A DNA stretch of 64,000 nt, taken from Planctomycetota bacterium. GTDB lineage: Bacteria; Planctomycetota; Phycisphaerae; Phycisphaerales; UBA1924. A model generated the notes under the pieces. The model saw nothing but the letters and a program-made list of their open reading frames with translations, made no database searches and was not told the origin of the DNA. The position numbers were made by a program, and so were the translations under genes. Shown in pieces: positions 56,824-64,000 of the stretch; the stretch's first letter is position 1; each line of letters starts with the position of its first letter. The stretch covers positions 186,001 to 250,000 of the forward strand of contig CP053450.1 of assembly GCA_013285505.1 (NCBI GenBank), in the 5' to 3' direction.

Positions 56824-57642
56824 ATGCGCACCATCACGACCATCGCTATCGCCGGCCTCGCAGCCACCACCGCCAGCGCCCAGTTCCAGTTCTTCAGCTC
56901 CGCCGACGCCGTCCTCTACCGCGGCACCGACGGCGGCCTCACCGACACGTTCAACGGTGCCGACGAGATCCGCGGCATGAGCATCCTCGAGAACGGCGTC
57001 AACATCGCCGGCGCGTCCTTCGGCGATGTCATCGCCGTCAGCAGCCCCCAGGGCCAGAACGACGCCCAGGAGGTCTACCGCGTCGACAACGCCTTCAGCG
57101 GCACACCCAGCCTCGTCCAGATCGGCGTCACCAGCGAGCCCGTCTCCGACATCGCCTTCGCCAACGGCCGCATCTTCGGCGTAGACAACTCCGGCCCCGC
57201 CGGCACCATCCTCGTCCGCGAGTTCGACGCCAACTTCAACGAGATCAACACCTTCGACACCGGCATCAACATCGTGGATCGTGGCGCCGGCGGCCTCGCC
57301 TACGACCCCGCCAACGACATCTTCTACGTCACCGATCCCGACTCCGACCAGCTCTGGTCCTACAGCCTCGGCGGCAGCTCCACCCTCCTGGGCAACGCCG
57401 GATTCGACTTCGGACAGAACGATCTGGCGATGTTCAACGGCAAGCTCTACGCCGCGATCGCCGAGCTCGGCCGCGGCACCTACAACATCGGTGAGTTCAA
57501 CACCACCGACGGCTCGTTCTTCAACCTCGTCACCGTGGGCGCCTACCCCGGCGGCTCGATCGGCGCGGTCGTGATCCCCGCGACCCCGACCCTCGCGCTG
57601 CTCGGCCTCGGCGGCCTGGCCGCAGCGCGTCGCCGCCGCTAA
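56824..57642 (+). CDS. Secreted protein with PEP-CTERM-like sorting tail
   Basis: The 272-residue protein has a signal peptide (TITTIAIAGLAATTASA), a beta-rich body with repeats such as VYRVDNAFSGTPSLVQIGVT, ILVREFDANFNEINTFDTGI and LWSYSLGGSSTLLGNAGFDF that suggest a propeller, and ends PATPTLALLGLGGLAAARRR R. That ending (short Pro motif, about 15 hydrophobic residues, then arginines) is the exosortase/PEP-CTERM-like sorting signal common in Phycisphaerae. It is probably surface-anchored. GGAGG lies 9 bases before the ATG. Exact role unknown. Confidence 0.82.
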   Translation: MRTITTIAIAGLAATTASAQFQFFSSADAVLYRGTDGGLTDTFNGADEIRGMSILENGVNIAGASFGDVIAVSSPQGQNDAQEVYRVDNAFSGTPSLVQIGVTSEPVSDIAFANGRIFGVDNSGPAGTILVREFDANFNEINTFDTGINIVDRGAGGLAYDPANDIFYVTDPDSDQLWSYSLGGSSTLLGNAGFDFGQNDLAMFNGKLYAAIAELGRGTYNIGEFNTTDGSFFNLVTVGAYPGGSIGAVVIPATPTLALLGLGGLAAARRRR

Positions 57643-57674
57643 ACCAGCGATCGCATCCGCACGACAATCGCACG

Positions 57675-57701
57675 CGCCGGCCCGGGTGATCCGGGCCGGC
57701 G
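57675..57701 (+). terminator. Terminator hairpin after the sorted secreted protein
   Basis: CGCCGGCCCGG and CCGGGCCGGCG form a perfect 11-bp stem with a 5-base loop, followed by TTGTCGTTGT. It is 32 bases past the stop codon and before hisS. Confidence 0.85.
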
Positions 57702-57744
57702 TTGTCGTTGTGCCCACGGGTGCCCGATCCCCTACCCTTGCCGC

Positions 57745-59199
57745 ATGACCGCCCCGTCCAGGACAGACCAGCCCCACAAGATCCAGCCGCCCCGCGGCAC
57801 GCGCGACCTCTACCCCGCCGAGGCCGCACGCCGACGCTGGCTCACCGAACGCTGGCGCGAGGTCTCCGTCCGCCACGGCTTCGAAGAGGTTGACGGCCCC
57901 ACCTTCGAGGCCTCCGACCTCTACGCGGTCAAGAGCGGCGACGGCATCCTCGGCGAACTCTTCCAGGCCTTTAGCGGCAAGAGCCCCGACGAGGTCGAGC
58001 AGGTCAAAGACACCGGCCGCGCCCCCTACGCCCTGCGTCCCGAGTTCACCCCCACACTTGCGCGCATGTACGCCGCGAAGGCCGCGGGGCTGCCAAAGCC
58101 GTGCAAGTGGTTCATGGCCGGACCCTTCTTCCGCGCCGAACGCCCGCAGCGGGGAAGGCTGCGGGAGTTTTTGCAGTGGAACTGTGATGTGCTGGGGTTG
58201 GATATCCCGACGGAGAAGTGGAACGCAGAGGACGCAGAGAGCCGCGCAGAGGTCGCAGAGGCGAAGGCGCGGATGGATGCGGAGTGTATTGCGTGTTGTG
58301 TTGCTGATTTGGAGTCACTGGGGTTGGCCCCAAGTGATGTCTCGATCCACTTCGGCAGTCGGGATGTGGTCACCAACATGCTCAATGAGATGGAGATACC
58401 AGAGTCCCGCCACACCCAGATTCTGAACCTGTTGGATCGCCAATCCAAGCTCGCTCCAAAAGACTTTGCGGCTGAGTGTGATCGACTCGGCTTTCACATG
58501 CACCGTTTCCAAGTACTACAAGGAATCTGCATTGATGCGATGAAGCAAGGGTTTCCATGGATCGGGCTTAACAGTGACGAACACGCCGTTACATTCGACT
58601 TCAAATCGATGGCCTTGCTTGCAACGGAGATTGAGAAGCTGGGGATTACCGCTTGGTGCAAGCCAGATCTCTCCATCGCTCGCGGCCTCGCCTACTACAC
58701 CGGCACCGTCTTCGAAGTCATCGCCGACGGCGAACGCGCCGTCGCCGGCGGCGGGCGGTACGACAACCTCATCGAGCTCTTCGGCGGCCCCAAGACGCCC
58801 GCGGTCGGCTTTGCGATGGGCGACGTCGTCCTCTCGCTCCTGCTGCAGGACAAGGGCCTGATGCCCAGCGGCGACGAGCTGATGGGCCTTGTCGGCCAGC
58901 ACCCCGACGTCTTCGTGCTCAGCAACGGCGACGAGGCCGCGGAAGCCAGGGTCCGCCCCACCGTCGCCGCACTCCGGCGTGGCGGTGAGTCGCTCGCCGG
59001 CCTCCACGTCCGCCACTCCTACAAGGCGACGAAGAACGTCGGCAAGCTGCTCAAAGAAGCCGCCCAGCAGGGCGCCCGCTTCGCCGTCATCATCGAGGAC
59101 GCCGAATCCTGCTCGGTTAAGGACACCCGCACCAACGAGCAATGGCCCGACAAGGTCCCCCTCACCGACCTCCACGCCCGGCTCGCCGGGGCGATGTAA
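57745..59199 (+). CDS. hisS: Histidyl-tRNA synthetase
   Basis: This 484-residue class II synthetase charges tRNA-His. It has IQPPRGTRDLYPAEAARRRW at the start, ALRPEFTPTLARMYA (motif 1/2 region), the motif 2 FFRAERPQRGRLREFLQWNC, the histidine signatures ARGLAYYTGTVFEV and GGRYDNLIELFG, motif 3 AVGFAMGDVVLSLLL and a C-terminal anticodon domain. Bases about 58140-58680 have clearly AT-richer codon use than both ends of the gene, and at 58225-58260 a run of GCAGAG repeats encodes an extra Ala/Glu-rich segment (NAEDAESRAEVAEAKARMDA). The gene looks mosaic, yet the frame is intact. Confidence 0.95.
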   Translation: MTAPSRTDQPHKIQPPRGTRDLYPAEAARRRWLTERWREVSVRHGFEEVDGPTFEASDLYAVKSGDGILGELFQAFSGKSPDEVEQVKDTGRAPYALRPEFTPTLARMYAAKAAGLPKPCKWFMAGPFFRAERPQRGRLREFLQWNCDVLGLDIPTEKWNAEDAESRAEVAEAKARMDAECIACCVADLESLGLAPSDVSIHFGSRDVVTNMLNEMEIPESRHTQILNLLDRQSKLAPKDFAAECDRLGFHMHRFQVLQGICIDAMKQGFPWIGLNSDEHAVTFDFKSMALLATEIEKLGITAWCKPDLSIARGLAYYTGTVFEVIADGERAVAGGGRYDNLIELFGGPKTPAVGFAMGDVVLSLLLQDKGLMPSGDELMGLVGQHPDVFVLSNGDEAAEARVRPTVAALRRGGESLAGLHVRHSYKATKNVGKLLKEAAQQGARFAVIIEDAESCSVKDTRTNEQWPDKVPLTDLHARLAGAM

Positions 59200-59217
59200 C
59201 ACGCGCCATTCTCGCAT

Positions 59218-59320
59218 AGAGCCCCTCGCGCGAGCGAGGGGACGACGGGTTGTCGGCCGGCGGATGCGAATCGTTATCTCGGGTGCGCGGCGCGTTCCCC
59301 TCGCTTGCGCGAGGGGCTCT
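59218..59320. repeat. Inverted pair of 24-bp palindromic repeats after hisS
   Basis: 59218-59241 and 59297-59320 are reverse complements with one mismatch, and each arm contains a CCCCTCGC/GCGAGGGG hairpin. The pair lies between convergent genes (hisS and an ABC ATPase) and may act as a bidirectional transcript end or BIME-like mobile repeat. Confidence 0.75.
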
Positions 59321-59344
59321 ACGCGGCTCTTCTTCTGCCCGGGG

Positions 59345-60184
59345 CTATCTCCCCGTCGCCCGCCGCCCATGCAACACCGGCATCTCCCGCAGGTACTCCA
59401 TCGCCGGCGGGCAGTCCTCCTCGCCGAAGTGCTCGTAGTCCCCGTCGTAGCAGATCTCGCCCTTGTGCAGCATCACGACCCGCGGGCTCAGCCGGCGCAG
59501 CAGCTCCTTGTCGTGCGTCACCAGCACCGTCGTGCGGTTCTCGCCGTTGGCGCGGGGCTTGTGGTGCATGTCCCACACCAGCTCGTGGATGCTGCCGCTG
59601 ACCACCGGGTCGAGCCCCGTCGTCGGCTCGTCATAAAACAGCACCGCCGGATCGATCGCGATTGCGCGCGCAATCGCGACCCGCTTGGCCATGCCGCCGG
59701 ACAGCTCGTCCCGGTCCTTGTGCAGCACATCGTCCACATCGAGCGCGCACGCCTCGAGACTCTCCCGCGCCCGCTTCAGGATCGCCTTCTCACTCAGCTG
59801 CTGGTGCTCACGCAACAGCAGCGCGATGTTCTCGTACACCGACCCGCTGAAAAGCGCGTTCCGCTGAAACACCACCGCCCAGTGCATCCGGATCCGCTGC
59901 AGCAGGCTCTCCCTGGCGTCGGTGATCTCGGTCAGCGGGGCCCCCTTCCGCCCGTGGTCGGCCGCGAACACCTTGCCGCCGGAGATGTCCAGCAGCCGCA
60001 GCACGCAGTCGAGCAGCACCGTCTTGCCCGATCCCGACGCCCCCACGATCGCCACCATCTGCCCCCGCTCGATCTCCAGATCGATGTCCCGCAGCACAAC
60101 ACGACCATCGAACGCCTTCACCAGCCGCTCGGTGCGCAGCTCGACCGACGGGGCGGCCTCGGGTGATTTCTGCGGCGGAGACAT
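59345..60184 (-). CDS. MlaF-like ABC transporter ATPase, copy 1
   Basis: The 279-residue ATPase has Walker A VGASGSGKTVLL, Q-loop WAVVFQRNALFSGSVYENIA, signature LSGGMAKRVAIARAIAIDP (SGGM is typical of MlaF/Mkl/Ttg2A), Walker B AVLFYDEPTTGLDP and switch VLVTHDKEL. Such ATPases drive MCE/MlaD-MlaE lipid trafficking between the membranes. The start MSPPQKSPEAA is chosen over a slightly longer reading. No permease is adjacent. A second MlaF-type ATPase lies at 62379-63275. Confidence 0.87.
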   Translation of the reverse strand: MSPPQKSPEAAPSVELRTERLVKAFDGRVVLRDIDLEIERGQMVAIVGASGSGKTVLLDCVLRLLDISGGKVFAADHGRKGAPLTEITDARESLLQRIRMHWAVVFQRNALFSGSVYENIALLLREHQQLSEKAILKRARESLEACALDVDDVLHKDRDELSGGMAKRVAIARAIAIDPAVLFYDEPTTGLDPVVSGSIHELVWDMHHKPRANGENRTTVLVTHDKELLRRLSPRVVMLHKGEICYDGDYEHFGEEDCPPAMEYLREMPVLHGRRATGR

Positions 60185-60249
60185 GGTCTGCACGATAGCG
60201 GCCGCTAACCCCGCGTACCATCAACCACGCGCAAGGGATGGAGGCCGGC

Positions 60250-61466
60250 GTGATCTATCTCGACAACAACGCCACCACCAAACCCACAGACGCCGCCGCC
60301 CAGGCCGTCCACGTCGCCACCACCACCCTCTGGGCCAACCCCTCCAGCGTCCACAGGGCCGGGCAGGAGGTCCGCCACGCCCTCGAGCTGGCCCGCAAGG
60401 AACTCGCCGCGCTCCTCGGCGTGACCGCGAAGGAACTCGTCCTCACCGGCAGCGGCACCGAGTCGATCAACCTCGCCGTCCGCGGCGTGCTCGAGGCCCG
60501 CATCAAACACGGGGGCAACCCCGCAGACCAAGGGGGCAACCCCGCGAATCAGGGGGGCGGGCTTTCCAGCCCGCCTCTGCCCAACATCATCACCACCCGC
60601 CTCGAACACACCGCCGTCCGCGACCTCGTCCAACACCTCGAACGTCAGGGCCGCGCCGAGGCCCGGTGGCTCCCCCTCGATTCCCGCGGCATGGCCGACC
60701 CGGCCGCCCTCGGCGCGCTCATCGACGGCCGCACCGCGCTGGTCAGCGTCCAGTGGGCCAACAACGAGACCGGCGCGATCCAGCCCGTCGAACGCCTCGC
60801 CGATATCTGCCGCGAAAGAGGCGTCCCCTTCCACTGCGACGCGACCCAGTGGGTCGGCAAGATGCCGATGCCCGAGGCGCTGCCCTGCGATCTGCTCACC
60901 TGCAGCGCCCACAAGTTCCACGGCCCCAAGGGCGTCGGGGTGCTCTGGGTGCGGCGCGGGGGTGGGCCTGGTCCCCCAGACCATCGGCACGCAGGAGATG
61001 GACCGGCGCGGCGGGACCGAGAGCGTCGCGGCCATCGTCGGGGCGGGCGTCGCCGCGCGAGAGGCCGTTGCGTGGCTGGCCGACCCCGCCGCGCGCCCGG
61101 GTCGCCGCCCTGCGCGACCGCTTCGAGAACGTGGTCGTCGAGCGCGTGCCCGGCGCGGCGATCAACTGCCACACCTGCCCCCGCCTCTGGAACACCTCCA
61201 ACATCGCGTTCCCCACGCTCGAGGCCGAGGCCCTGCTCATGCTGCTGTCTGAGCGGGGCGTGGCCGCCTCCGCCGGCGCGGCGTGCTCGTCCGGCTCGCT
61301 CGACCCCAGCCCGGTGCTTCTGGCGATGGGCATCCCCGAGACGCTGGCCCACGGGTCGGTTCGCTTCAGCCTGAGCCGCGAGACCGGCGGGGGCGAGATC
61401 GACGACGCGATCGAGACCATCGTCGCCTGCGCCACCCAGCTCGGGCGGTCCTCCGGCTCGATCTAA
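60250..61466 (+). CDS. Cysteine desulfurase (IscS/NifS family), with two frame breaks
   Basis: This PLP enzyme supplies sulfur for Fe-S clusters or thio-modification. The GTG start at 60250 has GGAGG 5 bases upstream and gives the family's [10 protein letters not shown] start. An ATG at 60238 is possible. Motifs: [42 protein letters not shown], the PLP-lysine stretch [20 protein letters not shown], and the catalytic Cys loop [17 protein letters not shown]. Frames break near 60957 and 61093; one CG at each gives [18 protein letters not shown] and [17 protein letters not shown]. Tandem repeats and a palindrome (60511-60575) add a Gly/Asn/Gln-rich loop in frame. Confidence 0.88.
60511..60575. 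repeat. Tandem and palindromic repeats inserted within a coding region
   Basis: Two near-identical 20-base units (GGGGGCAACCCCGC plus a short tail) at 60511-60530 and 60532-60551 are followed by a perfect hairpin GGCGGGCT-TTCC-AGCCCGCC at 60556-60575. They are read in frame as an extra loop ([20 protein letters not shown]) in the cysteine desulfurase. The hairpin core resembles the one at 29836-29856. Confidence 0.75.
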
Positions 61467-61531
61467 CGCACCGGCACGGATCACGCTCTCCCGCCGCCAC
61501 CCTCACTCCCCACGCCCTACCCTCTCCCTAC

Positions 61532-62360
61532 ATGAGCAACCAACTAGACCACAATCAGCCCCGCTTTGGCGAGTTCGGTTCAGACGTGCCGGCCCACCAG
61601 GCCACGCCCGAACGCCTCAGCCTCATGGCCCTGTTCTCGACCATCACCGGGGCGCTGACAGTCATCGGCTGCTGCATCCCGGCCGTCGGCCTCGTGCCGC
61701 TGCTGCTGGCCATCGGCGGCTTCGTCGGCATCTCCCGCTCCCGCGCGCGCGGTCCGCGGCAAGGGTCTGTCGATCGTCGGCGGCACGCTCGGCCTGATCT
61801 CCCTGCTCATCTCCTCGGTGCTCTGGATCGGGGCCTCCTCCACCGGCGGCAAGATCGGCCCCGTCTACTCGCAGGCCTTCGACCCGGACCCGACCGTGGT
61901 CCGGACCGTCCTGACCTCCGACGCCGCCGCGAAGCTCACCGACGAACAGGTCGCCGAGTTCCAGGCCGCCCTGACCGCCGAGGGCGTGACGAGCCTGACC
62001 ATCCCCAGCGGCATCCTGAATCTGTTCAGCGGCTACGGCGCGGTGGGCGCGAGCCCCGACGGGTTCGACCAGCTCCGCAACCCGTCCGAGGGCATGGTCT
62101 ACCCGTTCCCCGCCGAGACGAGCGCCGGCTGGATGTACGTCTACGTGCTGATGGACCCGACCCAGAAGCTCGGCTCCGGGATGCTCGGCCTCAACGACGC
62201 CGCCCTCCGGACCGACGACGGCCGGGTCATCTGGCTGATCGGGCCGGCCGATGCCCTCTCGGGCGCGACGGGCCCGGACCAAAGCCCCGCCCCCGACCAG
62301 ACCGATACTGGGTCAGACACCCCGGCCGACGAGACCTCCGGCGAGGATCCCGACGGCTGA
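61532..62360 (+). CDS. DUF4190-like membrane protein, frame broken near 61746
   Basis: About 276 residues after repair. Two membrane segments (MALFSTITGALTVIGCCIPA then VGLVPLLLAIGGFVGI; LSIVGGTLGLISLLISSVLW I) flank a short RSRARAVRGKG loop, the usual DUF4190-type hairpin. A periplasmic domain of about 150 residues (VVRTVLTSDAAAKLTDEQVA to GMVYPFPAETSAGWMYVYVL) and an acidic Asp/Pro tail follow. The frame breaks in the CG run at 61742-61752; one added CG restores SRARAVRGKGLSIVGG. It is 18 bases upstream of the MlaF-like ATPase gene, so it may work with that lipid transporter. Function unknown. Confidence 0.75.
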
Positions 62361-62378
62361 TCCGGACGTACACCTGCA

Positions 62379-63275
62379 TTGAGCGTGAGCCAAGCGAACC
62401 CGAATCCGCAGACCGCGCCGTCCGGCGAGAGGGCCCCGGGCCCCGATCCGGTCATCCGCTGCACCAACATCGCCAAGATCTTCGACGGCCGCACCGTCCT
62501 CGACGACATCAACCTCGAGATCTACCCCGGCGAGACCATGGTCATCATGGGCGGCTCGGGCTCGGGCAAGTCCACCAGCCTCCGCCTGATGATCGGCTCG
62601 ATGCGCCCGGACCGGGGCTCGATCGAGATGTTCGGGCGCGACATCTGCGCCCTCAACGAGAGCCAGCTCAACGACGTCCGCAAGCAGTTCGGCATCCTGT
62701 TCCAGTCCGGCGCGCTGTTCAACTCCATGACCATCGCCGAGAACGTCGCCCTGCCGCTGCAGGAGCACACGCGGCTCGATCAGGACATCATCGACATCCA
62801 GGTCAAGATCAAGCTTGAACTCGTCGGCCTGCGTGAGCACGCCGACCTGCTGCCCAGCCAGATCTCCGGCGGCATGAAGAAGCGCGCGGGCCTTGCGCGC
62901 GCGCTCGCCCTCGACCCCAAGGTCCTCTTTTACGACGAGCCCTCCGCCGGGCTCGACCCGGTCACCAGCGCCCAGATCGACCAGCTCATGCTCGCTCTCA
63001 CCAAGCAGCTCGGCGTCACCAGCGTCGTCGTCACCCACGAGATGGACTCGGCCTTCACCATCGCCGACCGCATGGCCATGCTCGACAAGGGACGCATCCT
63101 CAAGGTCGAGACCCGCCAGTGGTACGAGCGGCTCCGCGACATGCCCCTCGAGCAGGTCCGCGGCCTGCCCGAGGACGAGCAGCTCATCCGCCAGTTCCTC
63201 AGGGGCGACGCCGACGGCCCCATCACCGCCCGGCGAGACCAGTCGGCCTTCACCGACGATCTCTTCGGCGCGTAG
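62379..63275 (+). CDS. MlaF-like ABC transporter ATPase, copy 2
   Basis: The 298-residue ATPase has FDGRTVLDDINLEIYPGETM, Walker A MGGSGSGKSTSLR, Q-loop FGILFQSGALFNSMTIAENV (the FQSGALFnSmt stretch is near-diagnostic for MlaF), signature ISGGMKKRAGLARALALDP, Walker B VLFYDEPSAGLDP and switch VVVTHEMDSAF. It should power phospholipid transport with the MCE protein encoded next. TTG at 62379 or GTG at 62385 are both possible starts. The order ATPase then MlaD, with no MlaE between them, means the permease gene lies elsewhere. Confidence 0.92.
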   Translation: MSVSQANPNPQTAPSGERAPGPDPVIRCTNIAKIFDGRTVLDDINLEIYPGETMVIMGGSGSGKSTSLRLMIGSMRPDRGSIEMFGRDICALNESQLNDVRKQFGILFQSGALFNSMTIAENVALPLQEHTRLDQDIIDIQVKIKLELVGLREHADLLPSQISGGMKKRAGLARALALDPKVLFYDEPSAGLDPVTSAQIDQLMLALTKQLGVTSVVVTHEMDSAFTIADRMAMLDKGRILKVETRQWYERLRDMPLEQVRGLPEDEQLIRQFLRGDADGPITARRDQSAFTDDLFGA

Positions 63276-63386
63276 CGATTCTCGGGCGGGATTCCCCGCC
63301 TCCGATCAACCCCGGACACCGCTCGGCCGATAACCGCCGCAGGAGGCCGTATCATGCGGCCGACCAACGGAAGGGCCGGACCACCT

Positions 63387-64000
63387 CATGAGCGCTCGAT
63401 ACAGCCAGACAGCCAACCTCCTCGCCGGCACCTTCCTGATCGGCGGCGTCGTCCTCGCGATGGTGATGAGCTTCATCCTCGCCGACTTCAGCTTCACCAG
63501 GAACGCCGAGTACACCGTCAGGTTCAGCATCCGCGACGGCGCCACCGGCCTCTCGCCCGACGCCGCGGTGCGCGTCGGCGGCCAGCAGGTCGGCAAGGTC
63601 AAGTCCATCCGCGTCGATCGCGATGCCGACACCGGCGAGTACGCGGTCGATGTCACCATCAAGGTCCGCGCCGACATCGAGCTCTACGAGGACGCCTGGG
63701 CCCACCTCGAGGTCCCGCTGCTGGGCACCGGCAGCACGCTGAACATCCCCTACCTCGGCACCGGCGACGGAATCGAGACAACCCAGGGCCAGTCCGCCCG
63801 GCTCGAGCCCGGCGAGGTGCTCATCGGCTCGATCGCGCCCCCCGCCTTCCTGGCCAACGCCGGCTTCGGGCCCCAGCAGCGCGAGCAGCTCCAGCGCATG
63901 TTCACCGAGACCGAGCGCGCACTCACCGAGTTTGCCGACGCGCTCGAGGAGATCCGGCCCCGCGTCGCCCCGGTCGCCGACGACGCCGCGGCCACCGTCG
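63387..64000 (+). CDS. MCE/MlaD-family lipid transport protein (partial, 3' end beyond window)
   Basis: The frame is open to the window end (204 residues). A single N-terminal membrane anchor (LLAGTFLIGGVVLAMVMSFI) is followed by an MCE domain: YTVRFSIRDGATGLSPDAAV then RVGGQQVGKVKSIRVD, and GTGSTLNIPYLGTGDGIETT. A helical region begins near 170 (QREQLQRMFTETERALTEFA). MCE proteins form hexameric rings in the periplasm that channel lipids between membranes and are driven by MlaF/MlaE. The gene follows the MlaF-like gene by 111 bases. Confidence 0.88.

Noticed and set aside
58225..58260. Short GCAGAG repeats as a CRISPR or tandem-repeat locus
   Set aside because: The units are 6 to 12 bases with no spacers and lie in frame within hisS. 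They are better seen as a small repeat insertion.

Overview
The window is about 64 kb of very GC-rich bacterial DNA, densely packed with genes on both strands. Several traits point to a planctomycete, probably of the Phycisphaerae type. There is a prepilin-type secreted protein of the planctomycete kind, and there are membrane proteins carrying CPKCWY/CPECG zinc ribbons. A secreted protein ends in a PEP-CTERM-like hydrophobic segment plus RRRR. The window also has eukaryote-type (GT3) glycogen synthase, Mla/Lpt outer-membrane machinery, and many sulfotransferases. No rRNA, tRNA or CRISPR array was seen. Species assignment is inference.

Layout. 0-9 kb: end of a GT39-like glycosyltransferase, PAP2 phosphatase, LptF/G permease, a prepilin-like protein, a zinc-ribbon membrane protein, a PEGA lipoprotein, a pirin gene and a MarR repressor gene with matching palindromic operators, LptB, DinB and a DUF2007-like protein. 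9-19 kb: metG, a Tat-exported metallophosphoesterase, an ECF sigma factor with a cysteine-rich putative anti-sigma partner, a TPR protein, a GAF-SpoIIE phosphatase, TerC and a secreted endonuclease/exonuclease/phosphatase-family protein. 19-44.5 kb: two SLC13-type transporters with RCK_C domains, then a large surface-polysaccharide locus. That locus has two sugar epimerases, a deacetylase, a formyltransferase-like protein, three glycosyltransferases, five sulfotransferases, three left-handed beta-helix acyltransferases, a Wzy-like polymerase, a Wzx-like flippase and a large secreted protein of unknown function. Together these suggest a sulfated and acylated exopolysaccharide, with the transporters possibly supplying sulfate. 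45-47.5 kb: a secreted unknown protein and Mrp. 47.5-50.6 kb: an AT-richer accessory island with a polymorphic-toxin remnant, an immunity-like gene, and a decayed REP-associated transposase flanked by REP hairpins. 50.6-56.6 kb: glycogen debranching enzyme, glycogen synthase and branching enzyme. 56.8-64 kb: a sorted secreted protein, hisS, two MlaF-like ATPases, a cysteine desulfurase, a membrane protein and the start of an MCE/MlaD protein.

One sequence-wide oddity affects reading of the annotation. Twelve otherwise convincing genes contain 20 frame breaks, and every one sits on a CG-repeat (GCGCG) context. Eighteen of them are repaired by adding back one CG dinucleotide. These are most likely systematic consensus errors (or real dinucleotide slippage), so I annotate the genes as single CDSs and give each break position.
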